Shown: in pieces, positions 34,841 through 43,349 of the stretch | Layout of the letters: the number at the start of each line of letters is the position of its first letter | Numbering within the stretch: position 1 is the stretch's first letter | Assembly: GCF_039530945.1 (NCBI RefSeq) | Contig: NZ_BAAAPC010000011.1 | Span: 124,001-188,000, forward strand | DNA: 64,000 nt | Direction: 5' to 3' | Origin: Nocardiopsis_C rhodophaea | GTDB taxonomy: Bacteria > Actinomycetota > Actinomycetes > Streptosporangiales > Streptosporangiaceae | Position numbers and translations under genes: made by a program | Notes under the pieces: generated by a model | Told to the model about the DNA's origin: nothing | The model's input: the letters and a program-made list of their open reading frames with translations, nothing else | The model's database searches: none

Positions 34841-36217
34841 TCACAGCCGCGACGGAGCCCCCGTGGGCACCACATGCTCGGAAACCTCCGAACGCACCTG
34901 CTGCAAGCGCGCCTGGGCAGACCGGCGCAGCTTGCGCAGGCACTCCACGGCGGTGGTGTCGTCACCCACCAGTCCCCCCTTGGTGACGATGGGGGCGCCG
35001 TCGAGCGGGCCGCCGCTCAGCGTGCCGTGGACCGTCAGCGGGACCACCTCGCCGCCGACCGCGAGCGAGTGGACACCGAGCTCGTCGAGGAGGCTGGAGG
35101 TCACGTCGGCGCCCACGAGATAGAGGCCGCTGGGCAGCGCGTGCGTCCCGGCGTCGGCGGCGACGTCGTGGATCACCTCGGCGACCAGTTCGGCCAGGCG
35201 CTGCGGCAGGCGGCGCCGGGCCTCGACGGGGATGCCGGGGACCGCGGGGGCGCCCTCGCGCTCCTGCGGGACGGTGCCGCGCAGGATCACGACCTCGGGG
35301 AAGATCGCTGAGGTGAGGTGGTCGGTGAGGGTGCGGGCCACGTCGTCGAAGTGGTCGTCCTTGGGGTCGGCGAGGCGGGCCGGTTCGAAGTCGACGAACC
35401 GGGCGGGGCCGATGCGGGCGACGGTGTCGAGCTGGCGGGAGGTCAGCCCGGTGTTGGTTCCGGCGACGGCCAGCAGCGGGCCGGGCGACCCGGCCTGGCC
35501 GCGCAGGCGCAGCGCGTAGGCGAGCAGCGCGCTCGTCGGCCCGGGGTCCACGGCGACCCACACCGTACCGTCGCGGCGGTGGGCCTCGGCGGCGGCCTCG
35601 GCGATGTCCTCCAGGTGGCGGTCCTCCAGCGCGTCGCAGAGGACGACGGGCTCGTCGCCGGCCACCAGGTCGGCGGTGAGCAGGGTCCGGGTGACCTGGC
35701 GCATGGGCACGTGGCGTACGGCGAGGTCGGTCTGCCAGCCGAGGATAGCGGTGACGTCGGCGGTGGTCATCGGGCAGAACGGGTCGGCCGCCAGCTCGGT
35801 GTGGTCGAGGGGGACGCCGTTGAGGAGCTGGGCACCGTCGACGGTGATGCGGCCGGACGCGGGGAACGCGGGCACCATCAGCGCCCGAACCGGCGTCTCC
35901 GCGGAGACTCTCTCGCGCACCGCGCGCCAGGCGGCCTCCACCTCGGCGCCGACGTTGCCGCGCAGCGTGGTGTCGGTGCGCTTGACGACCAGACCGACGG
36001 GCCAGACCGCTTCGACGACGTCGGTGACGAGGTCGGACGCCTGCTCGGGAGGCAGGTGGCGGCTGTCGAGGTTGGCGACGACGACGTCGTATTCGTCGGC
36101 GACCGCGCTCACGTGCTCGGGGGTCACAGTGGCCACGCGCATCCCGGTACGAGCGAAACGCGCACCGGTGGCGGTCGCGCCGGTGAGATCGTCTGCCACG
36201 ACGAGGACCTGGACCAC
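34841..36217 (-). CDS. Four-carbon acid sugar kinase family protein (DUF1537)
   Basis: A 458-residue kinase of the OtnK/DtnK family, which phosphorylates four-carbon sugar acids such as erythronate or threonate. The N-terminal domain has VLVVADDLTGATATGARFA and VKRTDTTLRGNVGAEVEA; PAFPASGRITVDGAQLLNGVP is a family hallmark, and the C-terminal nucleotide domain ends VTKGGLVGDD. GTG 36217 is preferred because AGGAG sits 7 nt upstream; the frame is open to a TTG at 36238. The usual partner aldolase and isomerase genes are absent. Confidence 0.9.
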   Translation of the reverse strand: MVQVLVVADDLTGATATGARFARTGMRVATVTPEHVSAVADEYDVVVANLDSRHLPPEQASDLVTDVVEAVWPVGLVVKRTDTTLRGNVGAEVEAAWRAVRERVSAETPVRALMVPAFPASGRITVDGAQLLNGVPLDHTELAADPFCPMTTADVTAILGWQTDLAVRHVPMRQVTRTLLTADLVAGDEPVVLCDALEDRHLEDIAEAAAEAHRRDGTVWVAVDPGPTSALLAYALRLRGQAGSPGPLLAVAGTNTGLTSRQLDTVARIGPARFVDFEPARLADPKDDHFDDVARTLTDHLTSAIFPEVVILRGTVPQEREGAPAVPGIPVEARRRLPQRLAELVAEVIHDVAADAGTHALPSGLYLVGADVTSSLLDELGVHSLAVGGEVVPLTVHGTLSGGPLDGAPIVTKGGLVGDDTTAVECLRKLRRSAQARLQQVRSEVSEHVVPTGAPSRL

Positions 36218-36279
36218 GGCGGGGCTCCTAGATGTCAATCATGTTTCATGGGCGGGTCAACCTCAACATTAGGGGAACC

Positions 36280-36291
36280 GCCCACGTGGGC
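36280..36291. promoter_or_regulatory. Perfect 12-bp palindrome before the sugar kinase gene
   Basis: GCCCACGTGGGC lies in the 97-nt gap between the MFS stop and the kinase start, inside a wider GGGCGG...CCGCCC pairing. It could be an operator or part of a terminator. Confidence 0.35.
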
Positions 36292-36314
36292 CCAGGTGGT
36301 GTGATGGATCGTGA

Positions 36315-37547
36315 TCAGGAGCGGACGCCGCGTACGCGCAGGCCCAGACCGGCCACCGCCGCGGCGGCGCACAGGGAGGCGACGTAGAGGACGACGGCGC
36401 GCCAGCCGAAGTGGTCGTAGAAGAGCCCGCCGAGCCAGCCGAAGAGGCTGGAGCCGAGGTAATAGGCAAGCGTGTAGAGCGCGGCGGCCTGGGCGCGCGT
36501 GGCGGCGGAGGCACGGTGGCCGACCCAGGCGGAGGCCGTGGCGTGGGCGGCGAAGAAGAAGAACGTGAACACCACTAACCCGCCGACGATCGCCACCAGC
36601 GACGGCACGAGCAGCGCGCACGCGCCGATCACCATCGCCCCGACGCAGGCCAGCAGCACCGGATGCCGCCCCAGGCGCTCGGTCACCCGGCCGACGACCG
36701 CCGAGCTGAAGGTCCCGGCCAGGTAGGCCACAAAGAGGAAAGCGACCAGCGTCTGCGACAGGTGGAAAGGCGCCCCGGTCACCCGGAAGCCGAGGTAGTT
36801 GTAGACGGTCACGAACGCGCCCATGAGGAAGAGCGCCTGGCAGTAGAGAGCGATGAGACCGGGGTCGGCGACACCGGTGAGGATACGCCGAGCCAGTCCC
36901 GGTTCCGCCGTACTCTTCGACCGCGGCGTGAACCCGACCGCGCGGGGGACGGCCACGAGGTACACGACCAGGGCGACCAGCCCGAGCAGAGAATCGGCCG
37001 CGACGCCCCAGCGCCACCCGCCGACGTCGGCGACGGCCCCGGCGACGAGCCGGCCGCTCATGCCGCCGACGGTGTTTCCCGCGATGTAGATCCCGGCGAC
37101 ACGGCCCAGGTGGGCCGGGTCGATCTCCTCGGCGAGGTAGGCCATGGCCACAGCGGGCACCCCGCCCAGGGCCGCCCCTTGGAGCGCCCGGAGCCCGATC
37201 AGCACCCACAGATCCGGGGCGAACGGCGCGATGAGCCCAAGGACGGTCGAGACGGTGAGGGCGACGGTCATGACCCTCAGGCGCCCGAACCGGTCGGAGA
37301 TACCACTCCACGCCAGGACGAACCCGGCGAGTCCCGCGGTCGCGAACGAGACACTGAGCGCGACGCTGGCGGCAGAGGCGTCAAAGCTGGCAGCGAGGCC
37401 GGGGAGGACGGCTTGGACCGCGTAGAGCTGCGCGAACGTCGCGATCCCGGCCGCGGTCATCGCGATCATCACACGCCGGTATCCAGGGGTACCGACGCGA
37501 TGTCCTACCCGGTCGTGGGGTCCGTGCCCGGTAAGGGTGTCGCTCAC
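36315..37547 (-). CDS. MFS transporter
   Basis: A ~410-residue major facilitator with 12 predicted helices and the motif-A-like GISDRFGRLRVM between helices 2 and 3. It resembles bacterial drug or arabinose-type efflux proteins (AraJ/YnfM-like). The frame is open to 37706, but the extension is Gly/Arg-rich and noncoding in character; a GTG at 37547 (VSDTLTGHGPHD) is a likely start though without a clear ribosome site. It lies upstream of the sugar-acid kinase on the same strand, so uptake of the kinase substrate is possible but unproven. Confidence 0.85.
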   Translation of the reverse strand: MSDTLTGHGPHDRVGHRVGTPGYRRVMIAMTAAGIATFAQLYAVQAVLPGLAASFDASAASVALSVSFATAGLAGFVLAWSGISDRFGRLRVMTVALTVSTVLGLIAPFAPDLWVLIGLRALQGAALGGVPAVAMAYLAEEIDPAHLGRVAGIYIAGNTVGGMSGRLVAGAVADVGGWRWGVAADSLLGLVALVVYLVAVPRAVGFTPRSKSTAEPGLARRILTGVADPGLIALYCQALFLMGAFVTVYNYLGFRVTGAPFHLSQTLVAFLFVAYLAGTFSSAVVGRVTERLGRHPVLLACVGAMVIGACALLVPSLVAIVGGLVVFTFFFFAAHATASAWVGHRASAATRAQAAALYTLAYYLGSSLFGWLGGLFYDHFGWRAVVLYVASLCAAAAVAGLGLRVRGVRS

Positions 37548-37817
37548 TCGTACGACGTTAGACGTCGGATGAATCAGACACCCCACCCGGGTCCCCGAAC
37601 AGCGAGAAGGGCCTCCTCCCGCACCGCGTCGGCCGCCCCACCACCCCGCCAGGCGGAACTTGACCGGACTCGGCCACGAACTCAGCGGGTCAGAACCTGC
37701 CCCCAACGCATCACAGACCTACAAAGCGCATTGAAGGCCAGCCTGCCGCCCCTCAGGTGTCCGCGCCTCATCGCTCGGCCGCAGACGCGATCGGGGCGGA
37801 GGCGGGGAGGGGCGATC

Positions 37818-38255
37818 ATGCTTCAGACCGAAGACGAGATCCTGGTCCAGGCACACGGTGCGGCCGCCGCCGCGAATGGCGGTAGCGCCCGCTTGAACGA
37901 ATTCATCGCCAGCAGGCGGAAGACCGACACGCACGAGATCGACCTGGTCATCCCGTTGCCCTTCGAAGGTGCTGTCAAGCATGTCTCCAGCGTCCTCGAA
38001 CAAGCGGGCCAACGAATCGGGCCACCCCACGTCGAGTGGACACACACCGATCGCGACGAGGGGCAGCAGATGGTCCGCATCCTCACCGACGGGGGTCCGA
38101 AGTACAAGAATCCGGTCGTCGTGACCGCCCTGGTAGCGCAGGGCCGAGGCGACAACTCCGTCGTCCGGCTCCGGGCGGCCGCCAAGGAGGGCCTCATCCG
38201 GCAGCACCCAGGTGAGCACACCGCCGAGCGCTTTGCCTCCTGGCTCATCATGTAG
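37818..38255 (+). CDS. Hypothetical protein
   Basis: A 145-residue soluble protein from ATG 37818, with a GGGGAGGGG ribosome site. I do not recognise the family. It has a segment HEIDLVIPLPFEGAVKHVSS, an aromatic-poor middle (EWTHTDRDEGQQMVRIL) and a basic stretch NSVVRLRAAAKEGLIRQH. No signal peptide or membrane helix is seen. Codon use looks like that of true genes. It stands between the divergent MFS gene and the cold-shock-like gene. Confidence 0.7.
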   Translation: MLQTEDEILVQAHGAAAAANGGSARLNEFIASRRKTDTHEIDLVIPLPFEGAVKHVSSVLEQAGQRIGPPHVEWTHTDRDEGQQMVRILTDGGPKYKNPVVVTALVAQGRGDNSVVRLRAAAKEGLIRQHPGEHTAERFASWLIM

Positions 38256-38432
38256 ACGATGGCCACCTCGTCCGCCAGGCGCCGTCACGCGCAGGAGACG
38301 TGCACAAATGTGGGAAAAAGATTCCCCCAGCAGGCCCACTGCTGGCGTGTCGCTCCACTCTGGGACCGCGCCGGAAAGTAGCGTTCGAATCCCCCTACGG
38401 CAGTCAGGATCAGCCACCAGGGAGGGGTAGCC

Positions 38433-38660
38433 ATTAAGGGCAAGGTGAAGTGGTTCGACGCGGAGGCGCGCTACGGGATCATCGCTCCCGACAGCGAAGG
38501 CGATGACGTGTTCGTCCACGACAGCGGCATCAAATTCCCCGGCTCCGGGCTTCTCGAAGCCGGCCAGCAGGTCGAATTCGAACTCGTCGAGGCTGACAGG
38601 GGCCCACACGCACAGCGGGTGAGGGTCCTCGAAGAGCAAGAAGAGCAACAGGATCAGTAA
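38433..38660 (+). CDS. Cold-shock-domain protein with apparent AUU start
   Basis: A 75-residue (from 38433) single cold-shock domain: KGKVKWFDAEARYGIIAPD, then DDVFVHDSGI, with a Glu/Gln-rich tail. It should bind single-stranded RNA/DNA. RNP1 reads RYGII instead of KGFGFI and RNP2 has VFVHDS with Asp replacing the usual aromatic. The first ATG/GTG/TTG/CTG in frame is GTG 38445, which would remove the conserved first strand and lacks a proper ribosome site. AUU 38433 (giving IKGKVKWF) is 6 nt after AGGGAGGGG, so AUU is the better start. Confidence 0.75.
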   Translation: MKGKVKWFDAEARYGIIAPDSEGDDVFVHDSGIKFPGSGLLEAGQQVEFELVEADRGPHAQRVRVLEEQEEQQDQ

Positions 38661-39263
38661 ACCCCGCCGCACACAAACAGAAGCCGTCGCACCAGCGATG
38701 TGGTCACGACCGAAAGACGAGACGACGACCCAGCGGGCAGGGGCCACTACCCCTCGCTGCAACTGCTCCTCGGTCCCACGGCACTGTTTTCCGCCAAGCT
38801 CACCAGTTGGTTCGTGGAGCCAACAAGGCAGTTTTCGGCTCGCACGACGCCCTCGACATGTCCAGCGCGATGGTCACATCCCGACATTCGGCACTGTCGA
38901 ATTACCGAACGCTCCAGGCACCCCGAGCCCCTCATCGATCCCCCACGCGAGCTGACGCCGCAGCCGCACGAACTATCCGGCCCCTCGCTGCCGCGACGCC
39001 ACAACGGATCGCAACAGAAGTCGGACATGAATCGGACCGCTCGTGGCCCCGTTAGCCTCTCGGGCTACCCCTCCCTCAGGTATATAGACCGCAGACGATG
39101 AACGGGTCACTCGCTCGGTTCCTGCTCCTCGCCGACGGAGGCGCCGCGTACAGGCTTCCTCCCGTGTCCCCGCAGTGCACACTGAAGGCACAGCATACGA
39201 AGAGAGCCCTTTCAGAAGTCAAAGAGAACTCAAACGCCGCCCCACTTAGACCGTGGGACACCA
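38661..39263. other. Gene-free stretch after the cold-shock gene
   Basis: About 600 bases where the open frames on both strands lack protein-like composition. The GC content falls toward 39 kb, marking the left edge of the lower-GC island that follows. Confidence 0.45.
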
Positions 39264-40199
39264 TTAAGAAAAACGTTGTTCAGCATATGACTCGGCCAGG
39301 GACTTGATGAGGGATTCGCGATCCTTCGGAGTAGCCATCCGCAGCAGCCCAACGGCCTGGCGGGCATCTTCCTCGTCGAAATCGACTCCACTAACGTGGA
39401 CAACTATCCGCTGATCCAGATGGACACGCGCCTCCTTGAGCTCGTTCAAATCCCGCCACACCAAAAGAAAACCATCCCGGTCCTCGCAAATATACCGATC
39501 ACAGCCCTGATGAATATCCTCTCCTTTTCGATAAGAGGAGACCTCGACAATCCTCCCCTGAATCGTCTGGTATTCAATGGACACGCACCCTCTATACGCC
39601 TCCACAGGAATCGTTCTTGGCTGCCATTCATCCCCATCGATTATGGCGAATCCATCATCACACTTTTGAATTTCACGACGAAGCATGTCCGACTGCCGCT
39701 GAGCCTCTTCCTCGACTTTCAGAAACTTGTCATGAGCACTCAGAGCGACACTCACACAGAAGGAAATGACGATACCGGAAATAATAACAACAACGCCAAT
39801 TTCATTCCGACTGCGGTGATTTCGGGACCTATAGACTGTCGCCGAACATGCAAACACACCCGCCAGACTCATTATGGCAAACAGCCAGAGTGGAGGTTCC
39901 ACTGATAGACCGATAATAAGATATACCGTCAGCAGAGCGTTCCACGTTAGTGCTGCAATCCCCAACCCGGCAACGGATTTGGGGCGAGGAACCCCAGATA
40001 GGTGCAGGACGAACCAGGCGATCCCCCATATTCCCGCCAGGATCGCCAACGGAATAATCCAAAACGGGGGGTTGATGAATGACATGAGTAAAATGTACCC
40101 GAATGCACCCAAAGCGTTACTCATGACAACCAACCAGAGGGCAGGAACTAACGCACCCGTTGCTGCCGCAACCAGAAGGGGAGGGCGTGGAGATTTCAT
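39264..40199 (-). CDS. Low-GC membrane protein of unknown family
   Basis: A protein of ~311 residues from ATG 40199 (MKSPRPPLLVAAATGALVP); an upstream TTG at 40265 would add 22 residues. Five or so membrane helices fill the first half (WLVVMSNALGAFGYILLM, FWIIPLAILAGIWGIAWFVL, NALLTVYLIIGLSV, LFAIMSLAGVFACSATVY, GVVVIISGIVISFCVSVAL). A coiled segment (HDKFLKVEEEAQRQSDMLRR) and a soluble C-terminal domain with three Cys follow. I do not recognise it. Base composition is clearly more AT-rich than the surroundings, a sign of transfer. It lies downstream of the WXG100-like gene on the same strand. Confidence 0.75.
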   Translation of the reverse strand: MKSPRPPLLVAAATGALVPALWLVVMSNALGAFGYILLMSFINPPFWIIPLAILAGIWGIAWFVLHLSGVPRPKSVAGLGIAALTWNALLTVYLIIGLSVEPPLWLFAIMSLAGVFACSATVYRSRNHRSRNEIGVVVIISGIVISFCVSVALSAHDKFLKVEEEAQRQSDMLRREIQKCDDGFAIIDGDEWQPRTIPVEAYRGCVSIEYQTIQGRIVEVSSYRKGEDIHQGCDRYICEDRDGFLLVWRDLNELKEARVHLDQRIVVHVSGVDFDEEDARQAVGLLRMATPKDRESLIKSLAESYAEQRFS

Positions 40200-40301
40200 G
40201 TTCCGAACAAACCGCCTCACAAAACAACTACGAGCATCTGACGCCGAGGAATCACGGGGATTCAAAAAATTTCTCGCTCATTCAGAGAGATAGCATTCAT
40301 A

Positions 40302-40620
40302 TCAATACACCCCAACACAATCGAACACCGTCGCCCCGAATTCGTCAGAGCTTGGATCAACCCCATGCATAACGTCGGGTGTAATTGCGATCCAGTCGTC
40401 GTTTCCTTGCGAAACATGGACCTTGGTCGTCCGCCATGCAATAAAGTCACTGAAGTCTACGGAAGCGCCATCAAGCTCGCCGTAGAGATCTCCCGAGCGA
40501 CCATTAACACGACCGACGAAAATGTCGAACTCATCAATGAATTCCCTCAGCTTTTTCTCGTGCGAGTGTCTCGTCTGGAACAAACGTGCAACCGGACTCG
40601 TTAAACTCAAATTTCGCCAC
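40302..40620 (-). pseudogene. Frameshifted small gene next to WXG100-like gene
   Basis: A good GTG start at 40620 with GGAG 6-7 nt upstream reads AKFEFNESGCTFVPDETLA, then stops after 28 residues. Around a run of five A (complement of 40552-40556) the sense continues in the +1 frame as LREFIDEFDIFVGRVNG to VTVFDCVGVY-like FGATVFDCVGVY at 40302. Removing one base of the run joins them into a ~105-residue acidic protein. It is therefore either a broken gene or a sequencing error in a homopolymer. The family is not recognised; an immunity-like small acidic protein is possible. Confidence 0.7.
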
Positions 40621-40657
40621 AGTCGTCTCCGGGGGTTGGGGGCAGGAAAAGTAAGAT

Positions 40658-40987
40658 TCAGCCGTTGACGTTGCGGCTGAGACCAGGCCAGGGTCCGTCG
40701 AAATCTTTGGAACTGTCGTAGTCGTTCTTCGCGGCTGCGGATGCGCCGGCCTGGATGTTCTCACTCAGCTGGAGCCCGTGATTTTGTAGTTCTCCCAGGA
40801 AGACCGACGTGTCCTCACGAAACTTGTCGTACCCCTGCCGTACCGGGGCTTCAGCCGCTGGGCTCCGAATGTCCTCAAGCATCGCCTCGAAGGTGTCCGT
40901 CAGGCCCACCATGGCTTCGGCGAGCATTTCGGCTGCCTCACCCTTGCTCTTGCCCTTGACGACGTTGACGCCGATTCCTTCGCTCAC
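40658..40987 (-). CDS. WXG100/EspC-like type VII secretion-associated protein
   Basis: A 109-residue, mostly helical protein. Two long helices (KGEAAEMLAEAMVGLTDTFE and GYDKFREDTSVFLGELQ) are joined by a turn (SPAAEAPVRQ), then LSENIQAGASAAAKNDYDSS, which is the sort of C-terminal helix seen in ESX/WXG100 proteins of actinobacteria. The classical WxG turn is not present; DGPWPG occurs near the C-terminus. GTG 40987 has an AGGTGA site. It heads a minus-strand group with the frameshifted gene and the membrane protein. Export by a type VII system is inference. Confidence 0.7.
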   Translation of the reverse strand: MSEGIGVNVVKGKSKGEAAEMLAEAMVGLTDTFEAMLEDIRSPAAEAPVRQGYDKFREDTSVFLGELQNHGLQLSENIQAGASAAAKNDYDSSKDFDGPWPGLSRNVNG

Positions 40988-41028
40988 AGCTCACCTGTTC
41001 TGGTATCCGCTCACCTGCAGGGCGGACA

Positions 41029-41919
41029 TTACCGCTCAAAGTCGGAGATAGTGGTGGCGAACTCCTTGAGGTGAGGGGTCTCACCGCTGGATGACCAGAT
41101 CAGGCCAAGTGCGGAGGCGGGAAGTCCAGTGATCGGGACGAAGGAGATGTCCGGGCGGAAGTTGTACTTGGCGGTGGCTCCACACAGCAGCATCGCGCCT
41201 CGCCCGGCTGCGATCTGGGTCAGTCCCTCCTGGAGGGTGTGCACGCCGTCTTCCTGGGGGATGGCGCGACCCGACGGTGTGCTGTCGGGGCAGTGGACCC
41301 GCTTCCAGTAGTCGGGGGCGGGTCCCGCGAGAGGGATGAGGCGCGTGCGGGCGAGGTCCTCCGCTGTCAGGTTTTTGCGCCGGGCGAAGGGGTGGTGCGT
41401 CGACATGGCGAGGTATTGCTGCTGCTCGGAGAACGTCACACCCACGGTCAGGTCGGGCTCCTCGATGGGGAGGAGGACCACGGCCGCGTCGATCTCCGCA
41501 CGCCGAAGTGCGCCGAACGGGTCTGAGAGGGGGATCTCGACGAGGTCGATCCTGCAGTCGGAATGGCGATCGTGGAACGTGGTGATGGCCCTGGTGACCT
41601 GCTCGTAAACGGTCCCTTGGAACCCGATGCGCAGCCGTCCCCGCCCGCCGCGTGCCCTGGTGCGTGCCTCCTCGACCGTGGAGGCGAGAGCGTCGTAGGC
41701 CGGTCGGAGTGCCACGGCGAACTCCTCACCGAAGTCGGTGAGCCGGACGCGGCGGCTCGTGCGCTCGACCAGGCGGGCGCCGATACGGCTCTCAAGCTTG
41801 CGGAGCAGCTGGCTGATCCGGCTCTGCGAGACGTACAGGCGGTCACCTGTGCGGCCGAAGTGCAGTTCCTCGCTGAGGACGAGGAAGCACTCCAGCTCGC
41901 GCACGTCCAGTCCCCGCAT
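41029..41919 (-). CDS. LysR-family transcriptional regulator
   Basis: A 296-residue LysR regulator. The winged helix-turn-helix is at residues ~3-62 (LECFLVLSEELHFGRTGDRL, YVSQSRISQLLRKLESRIG) followed by the effector domain (RLRIGFQGTVYEQV onward). ATG 41919 (MRGLDVRELECF) has GGAGGAGC ~9 nt upstream; the open frame before it is noncoding. It is divergent from the MFS gene at 42070 and likely regulates it. Confidence 0.93.
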   Translation of the reverse strand: MRGLDVRELECFLVLSEELHFGRTGDRLYVSQSRISQLLRKLESRIGARLVERTSRRVRLTDFGEEFAVALRPAYDALASTVEEARTRARGGRGRLRIGFQGTVYEQVTRAITTFHDRHSDCRIDLVEIPLSDPFGALRRAEIDAAVVLLPIEEPDLTVGVTFSEQQQYLAMSTHHPFARRKNLTAEDLARTRLIPLAGPAPDYWKRVHCPDSTPSGRAIPQEDGVHTLQEGLTQIAAGRGAMLLCGATAKYNFRPDISFVPITGLPASALGLIWSSSGETPHLKEFATTISDFER

Positions 41920-42069
41920 GTCCACTGCTCCTCCCTCGCGCCCCCGCGCTCGGCTTCCACGCCCTTCTCCCCACCAACCGCAGCGCGACGTGCATCGATG
42001 AGCCCGGCTCATTGAAGCATGAGGAATTGACCGTTGTTCCGGCCTCCCGCCGCGGCTTTGATCATCCGC

Positions 42070-43275
42070 ATGTCCAACGTTTCTGCAATACGTCGATCCC
42101 CCCTAGCGGAAAAACCCCATCCGTTGCGGGGGTGGCTCGCGGTGATCGCCGTGGCCATCGGAACCTTCACGGTCGTGACCTCCGAGATGATGCCAGTGGG
42201 GCTGCTGACACCGATCGGTGGCGCGCTCAACGTCAGCGAGGGCACAGCGGGCCTGACGCTGACCATCACGGGGCTGGTCGCGGCCGTGTCCGCACCACTC
42301 TTCCCTCTTGCTATCCGACGCTCCGACCGGCGCATCGTGCTGGTCGCGCTCATGGTGCTGCTCGCCGCGGCGAATCTCCTCGCCGCGTGGGCTCCGAACT
42401 TCCCAATGATGGTCGTGGCGCGAGTGCTCATCGGCCTCGGTATGGCCGGCGTATGGGCACTCGCCGCCGGGCTGGCGCCCCGGCTCGTCCCGGCGCAGTC
42501 GGTCGGAGCGGCGACCTCCATGATCTTCAGCGGCATCGCGGTGGCGTCGGTCTTCGGCGTCCCGACCGGCACCTACATCGGCGCCCTGGTCGGGTGGCGC
42601 GCCGCGTTCGTCGCGATCGCGGGCTTGGCCCTGCTGGTGGCGGTCGCGATGGCCGTTCTGTTGCCGCAACTCACCGCTGAGCGGGCGGCGGGACTCAGCG
42701 GTGTGGCGCGGGTGCTCAGCAACCCGCGGGTGGTCACCGGCCTGGTCCTCGCTGTGCTGCTCGTTACGGGCCACTTTGCCGCCTACACCTACGTCAGGCC
42801 GGTCCTGGAGGAGGTCACCGGCATTAGCGCGGGGCTGGTCGGCACGATGCTGCTCATCTACGGCATCGCGGGGATCGTCGGTAACTTCGCGGCGGGCCCA
42901 CGCGCGGTGCGTGCCCCGCGCACCACCATCGTGGTTCTCAGTCTGGGGGTGGGTGCGGCGGTGCTGCTGATTCCGTGGCTGGGCACGGTTGCCCCCGCCG
43001 CCGGGCTCCTGATGATCGTGTGGGGCCTGTCCTACGGTGGTGTGTCGGTGAGCGCCCAGACATGGATGATGAAGTCCGCTCCAGAGGACGGCGAGGCGGT
43101 CACCGCCCTCTTCGTCGGTGTCTTCAACGGGAGCATCGCCTTGGGTGCCTTCGTCGGCGGGATAGCGACGGACGGCGCCGGCGGTGTGTCGGCCATGTGG
43201 TTGGCGGGTGCGCTCGCCATCGGAGCGATGGTCGCGACGCTGGTTGGGCGCGCCCCTGCTTCGTCAGCCGGGTAG
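42070..43275 (+). CDS. MFS efflux transporter, AraJ-like
   Basis: A 401-residue 12-helix major facilitator: FTVVTSEMMPVGLLTPIG near the start is typical of the AraJ/sugar- or drug-efflux (DHA1) subfamily. ATG 42070 begins MSNVSAIRRSPL; the frame is open to a TTG at 42034. It shares a ~150-nt divergent region with the LysR gene, the usual arrangement for an inducible efflux pump. The substrate is unknown. Confidence 0.9.
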   Translation: MSNVSAIRRSPLAEKPHPLRGWLAVIAVAIGTFTVVTSEMMPVGLLTPIGGALNVSEGTAGLTLTITGLVAAVSAPLFPLAIRRSDRRIVLVALMVLLAAANLLAAWAPNFPMMVVARVLIGLGMAGVWALAAGLAPRLVPAQSVGAATSMIFSGIAVASVFGVPTGTYIGALVGWRAAFVAIAGLALLVAVAMAVLLPQLTAERAAGLSGVARVLSNPRVVTGLVLAVLLVTGHFAAYTYVRPVLEEVTGISAGLVGTMLLIYGIAGIVGNFAAGPRAVRAPRTTIVVLSLGVGAAVLLIPWLGTVAPAAGLLMIVWGLSYGGVSVSAQTWMMKSAPEDGEAVTALFVGVFNGSIALGAFVGGIATDGAGGVSAMWLAGALAIGAMVATLVGRAPASSAG

Positions 43276-43349
43276 CCGAGTCATGCTGCCTGTTTGAGCT
43301 GGATATGGGGCGGCCGCGACACTGGTCGCCCTTATGCCCGTATCGCCCG

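Noticed and set aside
38380..38395. GTTCGAATCCCC resembling a tRNA T-arm
   Set aside because: The 5' stem partner is missing and the upstream sequence does not fold into a cloverleaf.
38700..39101. 133-codon open frame after the cold-shock gene
   Set aside because: Composition is Arg/Pro/Thr-rich without a recognisable fold, and no ribosome site precedes it.
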